Positions 6,165-12,726 of a stretch of DNA of 12,726 bases are shown here, piece by piece. A program made the translations under genes and the position numbers. Location of the stretch: the NCBI GenBank assembly GCA_023267775.1, contig JAHFMQ010000021.1, forward strand, positions 1-12,726, written 5' to 3'. The first letter of the stretch is position 1, and each line of letters starts with the position of its first letter. The stretch comes from Candidatus Kaiserbacteria bacterium (GTDB taxonomy: Bacteria > Patescibacteriota > Minisyncoccia > Phycocordibacterales > Phycocordibacteraceae). Below the pieces are notes generated by a model, which had not been told where the DNA came from, did not search any database, and saw nothing but the letters and a program-made list of their open reading frames with translations.

Positions 6165-6527
6165 CTAGAGCTTTTTCACCTCAGTAATCTTATTATTGTC
6201 ATCCATGAAAACAACAGTGGGACTCATCTTTGCTGCTTCTTTTGCGTCTACCCAAGCTTCGCCAAGAATGATGACTTTGTCGCCCTTCTGAAAATGGCGC
6301 GCTGGAGGACCATTAAGGATTATTTCTCCCTTGCCCCTCTGTCCTTTCACAATATAGGTCCGCCAAAGGACGGCGTTGCTGACGTTTGTAATCTGAACCA
6401 TTTGGCCCGGCATGAGACCAGAGGCTTCAAGCAACGCCTCATCTACGGTGATAGAACCAACATAATTGAGATCGGCGTCGGTCACGGTTGCTCGGTGGAG
6501 CTTCGCAATACAAATGTTTACTAACAT
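6165..6527 (-). CDS. panD: aspartate 1-decarboxylase precursor
   Basis: 120 residues, the usual length. PanD makes beta-alanine from aspartate using a pyruvoyl group formed by self-cleavage between Gly24 and Ser25; here G24-S25 sits in LNYVGSITVD in exact register with the E. coli enzyme. Other active-site residues are in place: K9, H11, T57, Y58 and N72-G73. One change stands out: Arg54, which holds the substrate carboxylate, is Leu, and an Arg appears at 56 (NAVLWRTY), so the substrate pocket may be rearranged. No panB, panC or panE is nearby. The start follows an extended -10 by 6 bases, so the transcript is probably leaderless. The PLP-enzyme gene lies downstream on the same strand. Confidence 0.93.
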   Translation of the reverse strand: MLVNICIAKLHRATVTDADLNYVGSITVDEALLEASGLMPGQMVQITNVSNAVLWRTYIVKGQRGKGEIILNGPPARHFQKGDKVIILGEAWVDAKEAAKMSPTVVFMDDNNKITEVKKL

Positions 6528-6533
6528 GCGGCG

Positions 6534-6542
6534 AGTATATCA
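6534..6542 (-). promoter_or_regulatory. extended -10 of panD
   Basis: TGATATACT on the minus strand, five of six matches to TATAAT plus the TGn extension, ends 6 bases before the panD ATG. Transcription would then begin at or next to the A of ATG: a leaderless message. No -35 is evident. Confidence 0.55.
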
Positions 6543-6563
6543 CAGCTATAGGCTCCAGGTGAA

Positions 6564-6572
6564 TGGTATTCT
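6564..6572 (+). promoter_or_regulatory. candidate extended -10 for the GH130-HAD cluster
   Basis: TGGTATTCT fits TGnTAnnnT and ends 17 bases before ATG 6590, giving a leader of about 10 bases. A second match, TGTTAGATT at 6578-6586, is probably too close to the start codon to serve it. No -35 recognised. Confidence 0.4.
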
Positions 6573-6589
6573 AGAAGTGTTAGATTGCT

Positions 6590-7768
6590 ATGGATTTTTC
6601 TTTTTGGGTAAACATTCTTGCCTTGCTTTTTTCTTTCTTCGTTATCGGAGCGGTTCTTGGAGCTGCTTTCTCAAAACCGATTCGAGAAAAGATTATCGAA
6701 GTCCTGCATCTCAGACAGTTACTACTTCTGAAGTCTTTACTACTTCTGAAGTCTCCCCGCAACCCAATTTTAAAACCCGGAACGAGTCCTTGGACCGCTG
6801 AGGCTGTCATGAACCCAGCTGCAGTCGTCATCGATAATCGGACACACCTTCTGTACCGTGCGATTGGTATGGACGGCGTCTCGCGACTTGGCTACGCAAG
6901 CAGCGCCGATGGAATTGTCTTTGATAAACGACTCCCGACTCCTGCATATGTTGCGCGGAATCCACGACATCTTTCTATGCATCTTCGACGTTATTCTCCC
7001 GTAATGTATCCGTCCGGTGGAAGCTGGGGCGGATGTGAAGACCCGCGTATGGTGATGATAGATGATCGCGCGTATGTCACATTCAATATGTTTGATGGCT
7101 GGGATTTTATACGTGTAGCAGCAATTTCGATTTCAAAGGAAGATTTTGTGAAAGAACGTTTTTCAAAATGGGATGGGCCACACATTCTTTCAAAACCTGG
7201 TCAGGTCCAGAAGAATTGGGTATTGTTCCCGGAAAAAATTGCCGGAAAATTTGCGGTCTTGCATAGCATCGCGCCAAAAGTGGAAATAGCGTATCGCGAT
7301 TCACTCGAGGCCGTCGGGACCACTGAGTCATTTATCGAAAGCTGGGTTGGTGCTCGAAATGACCTTCCAGCACGAGAAAACGGTTGGGATAGTTTCATTC
7401 GGAGTGCCGGTCCCCCACCAGTGAGAACAGACCGTGGATGGCTTCTTTTCTATCATGCCATCAGCGAACGCGATCCCGGCCGTTATCAACTTGGCGCGAT
7501 GCTGCTTGATCTTGTTGAACCGACAAAAGTTCTCTACCGTGCAGCAGCACCGGTGCTCTCCCCAAATGAACAATATGAAAACCATGGAAAACCCGGCATT
7601 GTGTACGCATGTGGTGCCGTGGTTCGCCATGGTGAACTATTTGTCTACTATGGAGGAGCCGATAAGGTGGTGTGCGTAGCAACAACACCGCTTAATGATT
7701 TTCTCGACGCACTTATTAAAGGAAGTCAGCCTGCGCTTGCTGATGTGGTGTCCGCGCAAACCACATAA
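6590..7768 (+). CDS. membrane-anchored GH130 (beta-mannoside phosphorylase/hydrolase-like) protein
   Basis: 392 residues: one membrane helix at about 5-27, a linker 28-57, then a single five-bladed GH130 propeller. GH130 marks: MNPAAVVIDNRTHLLYRA (74-91), GCEDPR (148-153) with the conserved acidic pair, LFPEKI (212-217), and the closing ACGAVVRHGELFVYYGGADK. GH130 enzymes cleave beta-mannosides, many by phosphorolysis releasing mannose-1-phosphate. Basic residues right after the helix (KPIREK) and none before it suggest the propeller faces the cytoplasm, so the helix is an anchor rather than a secretion signal. The linker holds a perfect in-frame 18-bp duplication. It heads a cluster with the double-GH130 gene 7 bases downstream. 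GH130 assignment is firm; phosphorylase versus hydrolase is open. Confidence 0.9.
   Translation: MDFSFWVNILALLFSFFVIGAVLGAAFSKPIREKIIEVLHLRQLLLLKSLLLLKSPRNPILKPGTSPWTAEAVMNPAAVVIDNRTHLLYRAIGMDGVSRLGYASSADGIVFDKRLPTPAYVARNPRHLSMHLRRYSPVMYPSGGSWGGCEDPRMVMIDDRAYVTFNMFDGWDFIRVAAISISKEDFVKERFSKWDGPHILSKPGQVQKNWVLFPEKIAGKFAVLHSIAPKVEIAYRDSLEAVGTTESFIESWVGARNDLPARENGWDSFIRSAGPPPVRTDRGWLLFYHAISERDPGRYQLGAMLLDLVEPTKVLYRAAAPVLSPNEQYENHGKPGIVYACGAVVRHGELFVYYGGADKVVCVATTPLNDFLDALIKGSQPALADVVSAQTT
6719..6754 (+). repeat. perfect 18-bp tandem duplication inside the GH130 linker
   Basis: Units 6719-6736 and 6737-6754 are identical and keep the frame, each coding LLLLKS between the membrane helix and the catalytic domain. 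Each unit also contains the short palindrome ACTTCTGAAGT. Exact identity suggests a recent duplication or a slippage-prone site. Confidence 0.95.
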
Positions 7769-7775
7769 TAATAGT

Positions 7776-9677
7776 ATGTTTGTCATTCGCCGAGAACCCC
7801 GTAACCCGCTCCTTTCGCCACAGCGCGAGCATCCTTGGGAATCACTTGCAACCTTTAATCCATCAGTTATCCGCGAGAAAGAGGGTTGGCGAATGTACTA
7901 TCGCGCACTCTCAAACCCCGTTGCACTTGTCGCACCCTACGCGGGCCAATCAACCATCGGTGAAGCATTCTCTGAAGACGGCATACATTTCCACTCCCAA
8001 CACCAAGTGCTCGTGCCGAGCGAATCATGGGATGCGTTCGGCTGCGAAGATCCGCGTGCGACAGTCTTTGAGGGTGTGACGTATCTTTCCTACACAGCAC
8101 TGGGAGGTTTCCCTTTTTCAAAGGACAATATCAAAGTCGGCATCGCTGTTGCTAAAGACGGAATTAATTTCACTACTCGTCACTTAGTTACACCGTTTAA
8201 CGCGAAAGCATTTGCTCTTTTCCCCGAGCGAGTTGGTGGAAAAGTTATGGCTATTCTCGCCGTTCATACGGATGAGCCGCCCGCTGAAATGTGTTTGGTT
8301 GCTGCTGACTCCGTTGAGGATTTCTGGTCACCAGACTTTTGGAAGACATGGTATCAGAACTGGCAGTCGCACAAATTACCCTTAAAGCGAGACGATAAAG
8401 ACCATGTAGAAGTTGGGAGCATACCAATACTCACCGAGGACGGCTGGTTGATGTTGTATTCATACATTGAACATTATTTTGGAGGAGGCGAGCGTGTTTT
8501 TTCTGTTGAGGCTGCCCTGCTTGATCGAGACGACCCGTCCAAAATCATCGGCCGTACTGAATCCCTCTTAGTTCCGGAAGAAATCTATGAACACTATGGT
8601 GTTGTCCCTGATATTGTGTTCCCTACAAGCACAACCTTCGGCGATACCGATCGGCTTGATATTTGGTACGGTGCCGCTGACACTGTCTGTGCGAAAGCAA
8701 GTGTAAAAATACCTGATTTGCTTCGCGCACTTGATCCTAAACGCCCCGCCCGTACCTTTATTCGCGCTGAACAAAACCCCATTTTGAAGGCCCAGGGTTC
8801 TAGCTTTGAAAGTTGTTTAGTTTTCAACCCGGCCGCTATTGATCTTAAAGGCTCTGTATACATTCTCTATCGTGCGATGGATGCAGTAAATACTTCGACC
8901 GTCGGCCTCGCGATTTCAAAAGATGGTGTGACGATTGACGAACGCTTGCCGCAACCCATCTACGCGCCTCGAGAAGATTTTGAAGCAAAGCTTGGCAGCT
9001 CTACTGGAAATTCTGGATGCGAAGATCCCCGTATCGTACGCATTGACGACACTCTCTATATGACGTACACAGCATACGACGGCGTACACGCTCCATCCGG
9101 AGCGCTTACGACCATAAGTGTTGATGATTTTCTAGCTCGAAAGTTTGATCGTTGGAGCAAACCGTTCCTTCTAACACCTGAAGGTGTTGATGATAAGGAT
9201 CTCGCTCTGCTTCCGGGGAAAATCGATGGAAATTATCTGCTGTACCATCGCATCAGCAGCCGCATTTGTGCCGATCTTGTCCCAAACCTTGTTTCAGGCA
9301 AGCGCGTGAGTCGTTGTATCGAAATTATGGGACCGCGACATGGCATGTGGGATGGAGTGAAAGTCGGCAGCGCCGGTCCACCGATTCAGGTTGGCGACAA
9401 TTGGCTGATGATTTACCACGGCGTATCGCACCACGGGAAATACCGTCTCGGTGCCGCGCTTCTCGATCCATCTGGAACCTCAGTGCTTGCACGTACGGCT
9501 GATCCGGTGTTTGAACCCTTGGAACTTTATGAAAAGGAAGGAGAAATTCCAAATGTAGTATTCTCATGTGGTGCTATTGTCCGAGACGACAAAATATATC
9601 TCTACTACGGCGGTGCCGATAAAGTTATTGGTGTTGCAGTCGGTTCTATGTCTCACATCCTCAGCGCGCTTCAATAA
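7776..9677 (+). CDS. tandem GH130 protein with two beta-propeller domains
   Basis: 633 residues from ATG 7776, 7 bases after the previous stop; the frame is open to 7695 but that would overlap the upstream gene. Two GH130 domains are fused: A (about 1-325) with GCEDPR at 89-94, FALFPERVGGK and WYGAADTV; B (about 328-633) with LYRAMDA, GCEDPR at 414-419, MTYTAYDG, CGAIVRDDKIYLYYGGADK. B is closer to the membrane-anchored protein than to A: A lacks the CGA strand before the last motif and has a long KTWYQNWQSHK insert, while B has LLPGKI in place of the usual FPEKI. No signal peptide or membrane helix, so cytoplasmic. GH130 proteins are usually one domain of 300-400 residues, so the fusion is unusual. 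Probable role: beta-mannoside breakdown with its neighbours; one domain may be a non-catalytic or differently specific partner. Confidence 0.9.
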   Translation: MFVIRREPRNPLLSPQREHPWESLATFNPSVIREKEGWRMYYRALSNPVALVAPYAGQSTIGEAFSEDGIHFHSQHQVLVPSESWDAFGCEDPRATVFEGVTYLSYTALGGFPFSKDNIKVGIAVAKDGINFTTRHLVTPFNAKAFALFPERVGGKVMAILAVHTDEPPAEMCLVAADSVEDFWSPDFWKTWYQNWQSHKLPLKRDDKDHVEVGSIPILTEDGWLMLYSYIEHYFGGGERVFSVEAALLDRDDPSKIIGRTESLLVPEEIYEHYGVVPDIVFPTSTTFGDTDRLDIWYGAADTVCAKASVKIPDLLRALDPKRPARTFIRAEQNPILKAQGSSFESCLVFNPAAIDLKGSVYILYRAMDAVNTSTVGLAISKDGVTIDERLPQPIYAPREDFEAKLGSSTGNSGCEDPRIVRIDDTLYMTYTAYDGVHAPSGALTTISVDDFLARKFDRWSKPFLLTPEGVDDKDLALLPGKIDGNYLLYHRISSRICADLVPNLVSGKRVSRCIEIMGPRHGMWDGVKVGSAGPPIQVGDNWLMIYHGVSHHGKYRLGAALLDPSGTSVLARTADPVFEPLELYEKEGEIPNVVFSCGAIVRDDKIYLYYGGADKVIGVAVGSMSHILSALQ

Positions 9678-9680
9678 ACA

Positions 9681-10436
9681 ATGGAGAATTTAAAACTCAT
9701 CATGTTTGACCTCGACGGCACGCTCGCTGAGAGTAAACAGCCTCTTACGAGTGAGATGGCAGGACTGCTTGCGCGCCTCATGGAAAAGAAACGTGCGGCG
9801 GTTATCTCTGGTGGTGCATTATCTCAATTTTTGAAACAGATTGTCGATCAGCTACCGAAAAAAGCAAATCTCTCTAATTTCTATCTCTTGCCAACGAGTG
9901 GTGCAGCGCTCTACGAATACAATGCGGGAGAATGGAAGAAAATTTACGAGGAGCAACTCTCGTTGAAAGACGTGGGGCTTATTGAAGCAGCAATGCGCGA
10001 CGCCGCGGCTGCAACTGGTCTTATCGATTTTTCAAAGCCCGCCTATGGGGAACGCATTGAACATCGTGGCGCGCAAGTAACCCTCTCGGCACTTGGACAA
10101 CAGGCTCCCATCGATGAGAAAAAAGCATGGGACCCCGATCATGCAAAACGATACGCACTTCGAGCCCAGATCGCTGAGCGGCTACCGGCATCAGAATTTT
10201 CGACGCGCATGGGTGGTTCGACGAGTATCGACGTGACTAAACACGGCATCGACAAAGCCTATGGTATTAGGAAACTGTGTGAGCGTATTGGAATATTTGA
10301 ATCCGAAGCGCTCTATGTGGGCGACGAGCTACAAGCAGGAGGTAACGATGAGGCCGTTTATAAAACCGATGCGCAGGTCCAAGCCGTGTCTAATCTCGAA
10401 GATACTAAGAAAATTATTGCTTCATTGCTTTCTTAG
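9681..10436 (+). CDS. HAD-IIB phosphomannomutase-like protein
   Basis: 251 residues, 3 bases after the GH130 stop, so translationally coupled. HAD motifs: DLDGT with D10 and D12 (nucleophile and acid), S43 in ISGG, K192 in GGSTSIDVTKHGIDK (178-192), and GDELQAGGND (214-223) for magnesium. The layout and the GG.S.DV..G.DK stretch match the eukaryote-type phosphomannomutases (PMM1/PMM2) and related sugar-phosphate HAD phosphatases; 251 residues is close to the usual PMM size. PMMs interconvert mannose-1-phosphate and mannose-6-phosphate in the cytoplasm. Next to GH130 genes, whose phosphorylase members make mannose-1-phosphate, this is a natural partner, but a plain phosphatase (sucrose- or mannosylglycerate-phosphatase type) is possible. 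The stop overlaps the convergent pyruvate kinase stop by 4 bases. Confidence 0.85.
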   Translation: MENLKLIMFDLDGTLAESKQPLTSEMAGLLARLMEKKRAAVISGGALSQFLKQIVDQLPKKANLSNFYLLPTSGAALYEYNAGEWKKIYEEQLSLKDVGLIEAAMRDAAAATGLIDFSKPAYGERIEHRGAQVTLSALGQQAPIDEKKAWDPDHAKRYALRAQIAERLPASEFSTRMGGSTSIDVTKHGIDKAYGIRKLCERIGIFESEALYVGDELQAGGNDEAVYKTDAQVQAVSNLEDTKKIIASLLS

Positions 10437-11836
10437 ACGGTAATCACACACAGCATATTCGTGGAACCGGGTACTCCGAACATAAGTCCTGCGGTGACGA
10501 CCACATGATCACCTGATTTTGCCAGTTCGCGTTCAAGTAGAAATCGGGACACGAACTCAATAACCTCATCAGTGGTCTTCCCTGCATCAGCAAGAAAAGG
10601 ATACACGCCTCGCACGAGCGTGAGACGCTCAACAGTCTGTTGATTAGGAGAAAGCGCGATAATGGGACAGAGAGGTTTGAAACGCGCAACCATTTGCGCT
10701 GCAGTTCCTGATTCCGTAAGCGCAACAATGGCGGTAGCGCCAATATGTTCGCAGGTATCTACCACCGCCGTGCTGATCGTATCGACAATGCTTGTCGCCG
10801 CTACCGGAATTCGTGGGAGACTTGCCTCAACAGTTTCAGCGATACGCGTCATCATCTCTACCGCCTGTACAGGATATTTCCCGAGCGTGCTCTCTTCAGA
10901 AAGCATGATGGCGTCCGTACCGTCAAAAATAGCGTTTGCTATATCAGATACCTCAGCGCGCGTCGGTACCGGACTGTGTATCATCGACTCAAGCATTTGT
11001 GTCGCAGTAATGACAGGCTTCCCAAGCATATTCGCCTCCCGAATGATGCGTTTCTGCAAAAGCGGCACCTGTTCTGCGGGAACTTCTACTGCAAGATCGC
11101 CGCGCGCTACCATTGCTCCGTCAGCCACTTCAAGTATCGCGCCCAGATTATCAATAGCCTCTTGGGTCTCAATTTTTGCGATGACTGGAATTATTTTGCC
11201 GGCATCTTTAAGGATCTTTTTCAATGCAAGCACGTCATCTACACGGCGAACAAATGACAGCGCAATCATATCGACGTCGTGACTCATGCCGAACACAAGA
11301 TCCTTCATATCTTTTTCAGTAATAGAAGAAATGGAAAGGTATGCCCCCGGTACGTTCACGCCTCGTCTGCCCTTCAACTCTCCGCCAACAAGTACCTTGC
11401 AGTGTATGTCTGTTCCCTCAACTCGCTCGACGATGAGTTTCTTTTTCCCGTCGTCGAGCATAATGATGGAGTCTTTTGAGACCTCTTGCGGAAGCGCTGG
11501 GTAGTTTATGTAAAATCGACTGGCATCGCCAACAACCTCCTTGCTCGTAATAATGAGTTTCTTTCCTTCCTCGATGGTAATACGTTCAGTGGTGTATTCA
11601 CCGGTACGAATTTTGGGTCCAGAAAGATCGAAAAGGATTGCGACCGGCACGCCGAGTTCTTTCGCGACCTTCCTTATATTTACAATCCGAGCTCCTTGCT
11701 CAACATGATCCCCGTGACTCATGTTGAGACGCGCGACATTCATGCCGGCTTTGATAAGGGTAGAAAGCATGTCCGGCGATTCGCTCGCCGGACCAATGGT
11801 CGCAACTATCTTAGTTTTCTTTATTTTTGACACCAT
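10433..11836 (-). CDS. pyk: pyruvate kinase
   Basis: 467 residues from ATG 11836; a start at 11857 is open in frame but lies upstream of the candidate -10, so I prefer MVSKIKKTKIV. All core motifs are present: KIVATIGPAS (9-18), RLNMSHG, FDLSGPKIRTGEY, the catalytic lysine K221 in VIAKIETQEA, ARGDLAVEVP, and the family signature ATQMLESM followed by PTRAEVSDIANA. The C-terminal domain ends GSTNMLCVITV; there is no extra PEP-utiliser domain. It converts phosphoenolpyruvate and ADP to pyruvate and ATP. Length is normal. It has its own promoter just after the helicase gene and converges on the GH130-HAD cluster. The allosteric effector cannot be read from sequence. Confidence 0.97.
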   Translation of the reverse strand: MVSKIKKTKIVATIGPASESPDMLSTLIKAGMNVARLNMSHGDHVEQGARIVNIRKVAKELGVPVAILFDLSGPKIRTGEYTTERITIEEGKKLIITSKEVVGDASRFYINYPALPQEVSKDSIIMLDDGKKKLIVERVEGTDIHCKVLVGGELKGRRGVNVPGAYLSISSITEKDMKDLVFGMSHDVDMIALSFVRRVDDVLALKKILKDAGKIIPVIAKIETQEAIDNLGAILEVADGAMVARGDLAVEVPAEQVPLLQKRIIREANMLGKPVITATQMLESMIHSPVPTRAEVSDIANAIFDGTDAIMLSEESTLGKYPVQAVEMMTRIAETVEASLPRIPVAATSIVDTISTAVVDTCEHIGATAIVALTESGTAAQMVARFKPLCPIIALSPNQQTVERLTLVRGVYPFLADAGKTTDEVIEFVSRFLLERELAKSGDHVVVTAGLMFGVPGSTNMLCVITV

Positions 11837-11847
11837 AACGAGTGTAC

Positions 11848-11856
11848 ATTCTAACA
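11848..11856 (-). promoter_or_regulatory. extended -10 of pyruvate kinase
   Basis: TGTTAGAAT on the minus strand (TAGAAT, five of six to consensus, with TGn) ends 11 bases before ATG 11836 and 26 bases after the helicase stop. It predicts a leader of about 5 bases. Confidence 0.5.
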
Positions 11857-11882
11857 CGCTCGTTACAAAAAGTAGAGCCTAC

Positions 11883-12726
11883 CTATTCGCTACGTGCCAG
11901 CCGTACCAGCCGAATCGTTTCAAAAGAATAGCGGCCACGAAGCGCATGGAACACCGGTGCTAATAGTTCAGAGCCGGCAGTAGAAAGCGCTTCGTGAATT
12001 TCATCCGTTGCACCTAAATCCGGTAAGAGATGTGCGAAGTCGGTACGTGTTAATTTCCCAATGGAGGCAAGTTCCTCTAAATGTTTGACGATTGTTGAGA
12101 CGGTAAGCGCTCGCGCTTTGGCGACTTCGGAGAGCGATTTCCCATCACGCGCTGCGGACAGCGTTTCAGCCAATCTCCCAGGTAAATTCTTTGCGGTTTT
12201 CCCCTTTACCTGTTTAACTGTTTCCCCTTCAGACCAGGCCCCGCCAAGAGCTTTAATAAACTTCTTTTGCATACCGACTACCTCATGTGTGGACATGTCT
12301 GAAAATGATTCTCTCGCGGCGTTCGATGCCGCGCGAAAACTTTTATCTTTTTCCAAAATTTCCGGATGCACTTCAAGCGCACGGGCGTTCAAACCTATAA
12401 GAAATAGCCCAGCCAACCTACGCACGCGAGAGAGAGCGACGTATCCCTGGCCATATTCAAAGGCTTTTGAAAGATCTATCACGGCTGAGTCCATACTCAT
12501 TCCCTGACTCTTGTGGACCGTCATCGCGTACGCAAGACGAAGCGGCACTTGCGAGATACTTGCGCGTACCTTGCCTTGTTCCTCGAGTTGCCACTCCATC
12601 GGCTCTGTAGCCACATGGAGACCGTCTTTTGTCTCAATAATGGGCAGTCCTGCTGCATCCCAACCATTCACGACACCGAGCGTTCCATTGACGAATTTTC
12701 CCTGCGGAGAATTCTTAGTGAACATC
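11883..12726 (-). CDS. Pif1/RecD-like SF1 helicase, C-terminal part, 5' end cut by window edge
   Basis: About 281 residues are visible; the frame is open at the right edge, so the ATP-binding motifs (Walker A, DExx) are missing. MFTKNSPQGKFVNGTLG is the typical beta-hairpin region of Pif1/Dda/RecD2-type helicases and is unlikely to be the true start. Then come RLAYAMTVHKSQGMSMD (motif V region) and YVALSRVRRLAGL (motif VI with the arginine finger). After residue ~180 a C-terminal winged or simple helix-turn-helix follows (SLSEVAKARALTVSTIVKHLEELASIGKL), like the HTH module attached to some Pif1-like and RecQ helicases. Likely role: 5'-3' DNA unwinding in replication or repair. It is followed within 30 bases by the pyruvate kinase promoter, with no terminator between. 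Confidence 0.88.
   Translation of the reverse strand, partial: MFTKNSPQGKFVNGTLGVVNGWDAAGLPIIETKDGLHVATEPMEWQLEEQGKVRASISQVPLRLAYAMTVHKSQGMSMDSAVIDLSKAFEYGQGYVALSRVRRLAGLFLIGLNARALEVHPEILEKDKSFRAASNAARESFSDMSTHEVVGMQKKFIKALGGAWSEGETVKQVKGKTAKNLPGRLAETLSAARDGKSLSEVAKARALTVSTIVKHLEELASIGKLTRTDFAHLLPDLGATDEIHEALSTAGSELLAPVFHALRGRYSFETIRLVRLARSE

Noticed and set aside
7695..7775. 27-codon N-terminal extension of the tandem GH130 gene
   Set aside because: It overlaps the end of the upstream GH130 gene in another frame; MFVIRREPRNPLLSP at 7776 matches the usual beginning of a GH130 domain.
10662..11282. 206-codon plus-strand open frame inside pyruvate kinase
   Set aside because: Antisense shadow of a gene whose every motif is intact; low-complexity Ser/Ile/Ala composition.
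1..12726. Mobile element, CRISPR array or defence cassette
   Set aside because: No transposase, integrase, terminal inverted repeat, spaced direct-repeat array or defence protein found; the genes are metabolic, envelope or housekeeping.

Overview
The window is compact bacterial DNA with short intergenic gaps, very short apparent 5' leaders and few Shine-Dalgarno sites. The gene types and style fit a Patescibacteria (Candidate Phyla Radiation) genome, most likely a parcubacterial lineage. This placement is inference from gene content and protein style; there is no rRNA or ribosomal protein marker here. No IS element, CRISPR array, prophage gene, tRNA or rRNA is visible. TGA is used as an ordinary stop (end of the PLP enzyme gene) and the other genes read cleanly in the standard code, which argues against the UGA-glycine code of Gracilibacteria and Absconditabacteria.

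Layout. Positions 1-542 (minus): 5' part of a PAP2/sphingomyelin-synthase-like membrane phosphatase that runs off the left edge. 724-924 (plus): cold-shock protein, then a strong UUCG-loop terminator. 996-1718 (plus): divergent CofE-like (F420-0:glutamyl ligase fold) protein. It ends in a 4-base TTAG overlap with a convergent transglutaminase-like Cys/His protein (minus, 1715-2368). 2442-2999 (minus): secreted 3D-domain (double-psi beta-barrel) protein with its own terminator. 3000-3105: divergent promoter region holding a perfect inverted repeat. 3106-4956 (plus): heavy-metal-type P-type ATPase with a TPC ion motif. 5016-6053 (minus): cysteine-synthase-like PLP enzyme, the only gene with a textbook Shine-Dalgarno. 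6165-6527 (minus): PanD. 6590-10436 (plus): a tight three-gene cluster of a membrane-anchored GH130 protein, a double-GH130 protein and a phosphomannomutase-like HAD protein. 10433-11836 (minus): pyruvate kinase, convergent with the cluster through a second TTAG overlap. 11883-12726 (minus): C-terminal part of a Pif1/RecD-like helicase running off the right edge.

How the genes may work together. The three GH130 propellers and the HAD protein are separated by 7 and 3 bases, so they are almost certainly cotranscribed. If at least one GH130 domain is a phosphorylase, it would release mannose-1-phosphate from beta-mannosides. The HAD protein could convert that to mannose-6-phosphate for glycolysis, whose last enzyme, pyruvate kinase, is encoded next door. 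This chain is inference; whether these GH130 domains are phosphorylases or hydrolases cannot be settled by eye. The 3D-domain protein and the PAP2 protein point to envelope work. PanD and the PLP enzyme sit together on the minus strand and may form a small amino-acid metabolism unit.

The most interesting signals are: the GH130-HAD module with a tandem-propeller fusion and a membrane-anchored partner carrying an in-frame 18-bp duplication; a recurring TGnTAnnnT (extended -10) motif just upstream of start codons, suggesting leaderless or near-leaderless transcripts; a 20-bp inverted repeat shared by the divergent 3D-protein and metal-ATPase promoters; and a PanD in which the usual substrate-binding Arg54 is Leu, with an Arg two residues later.
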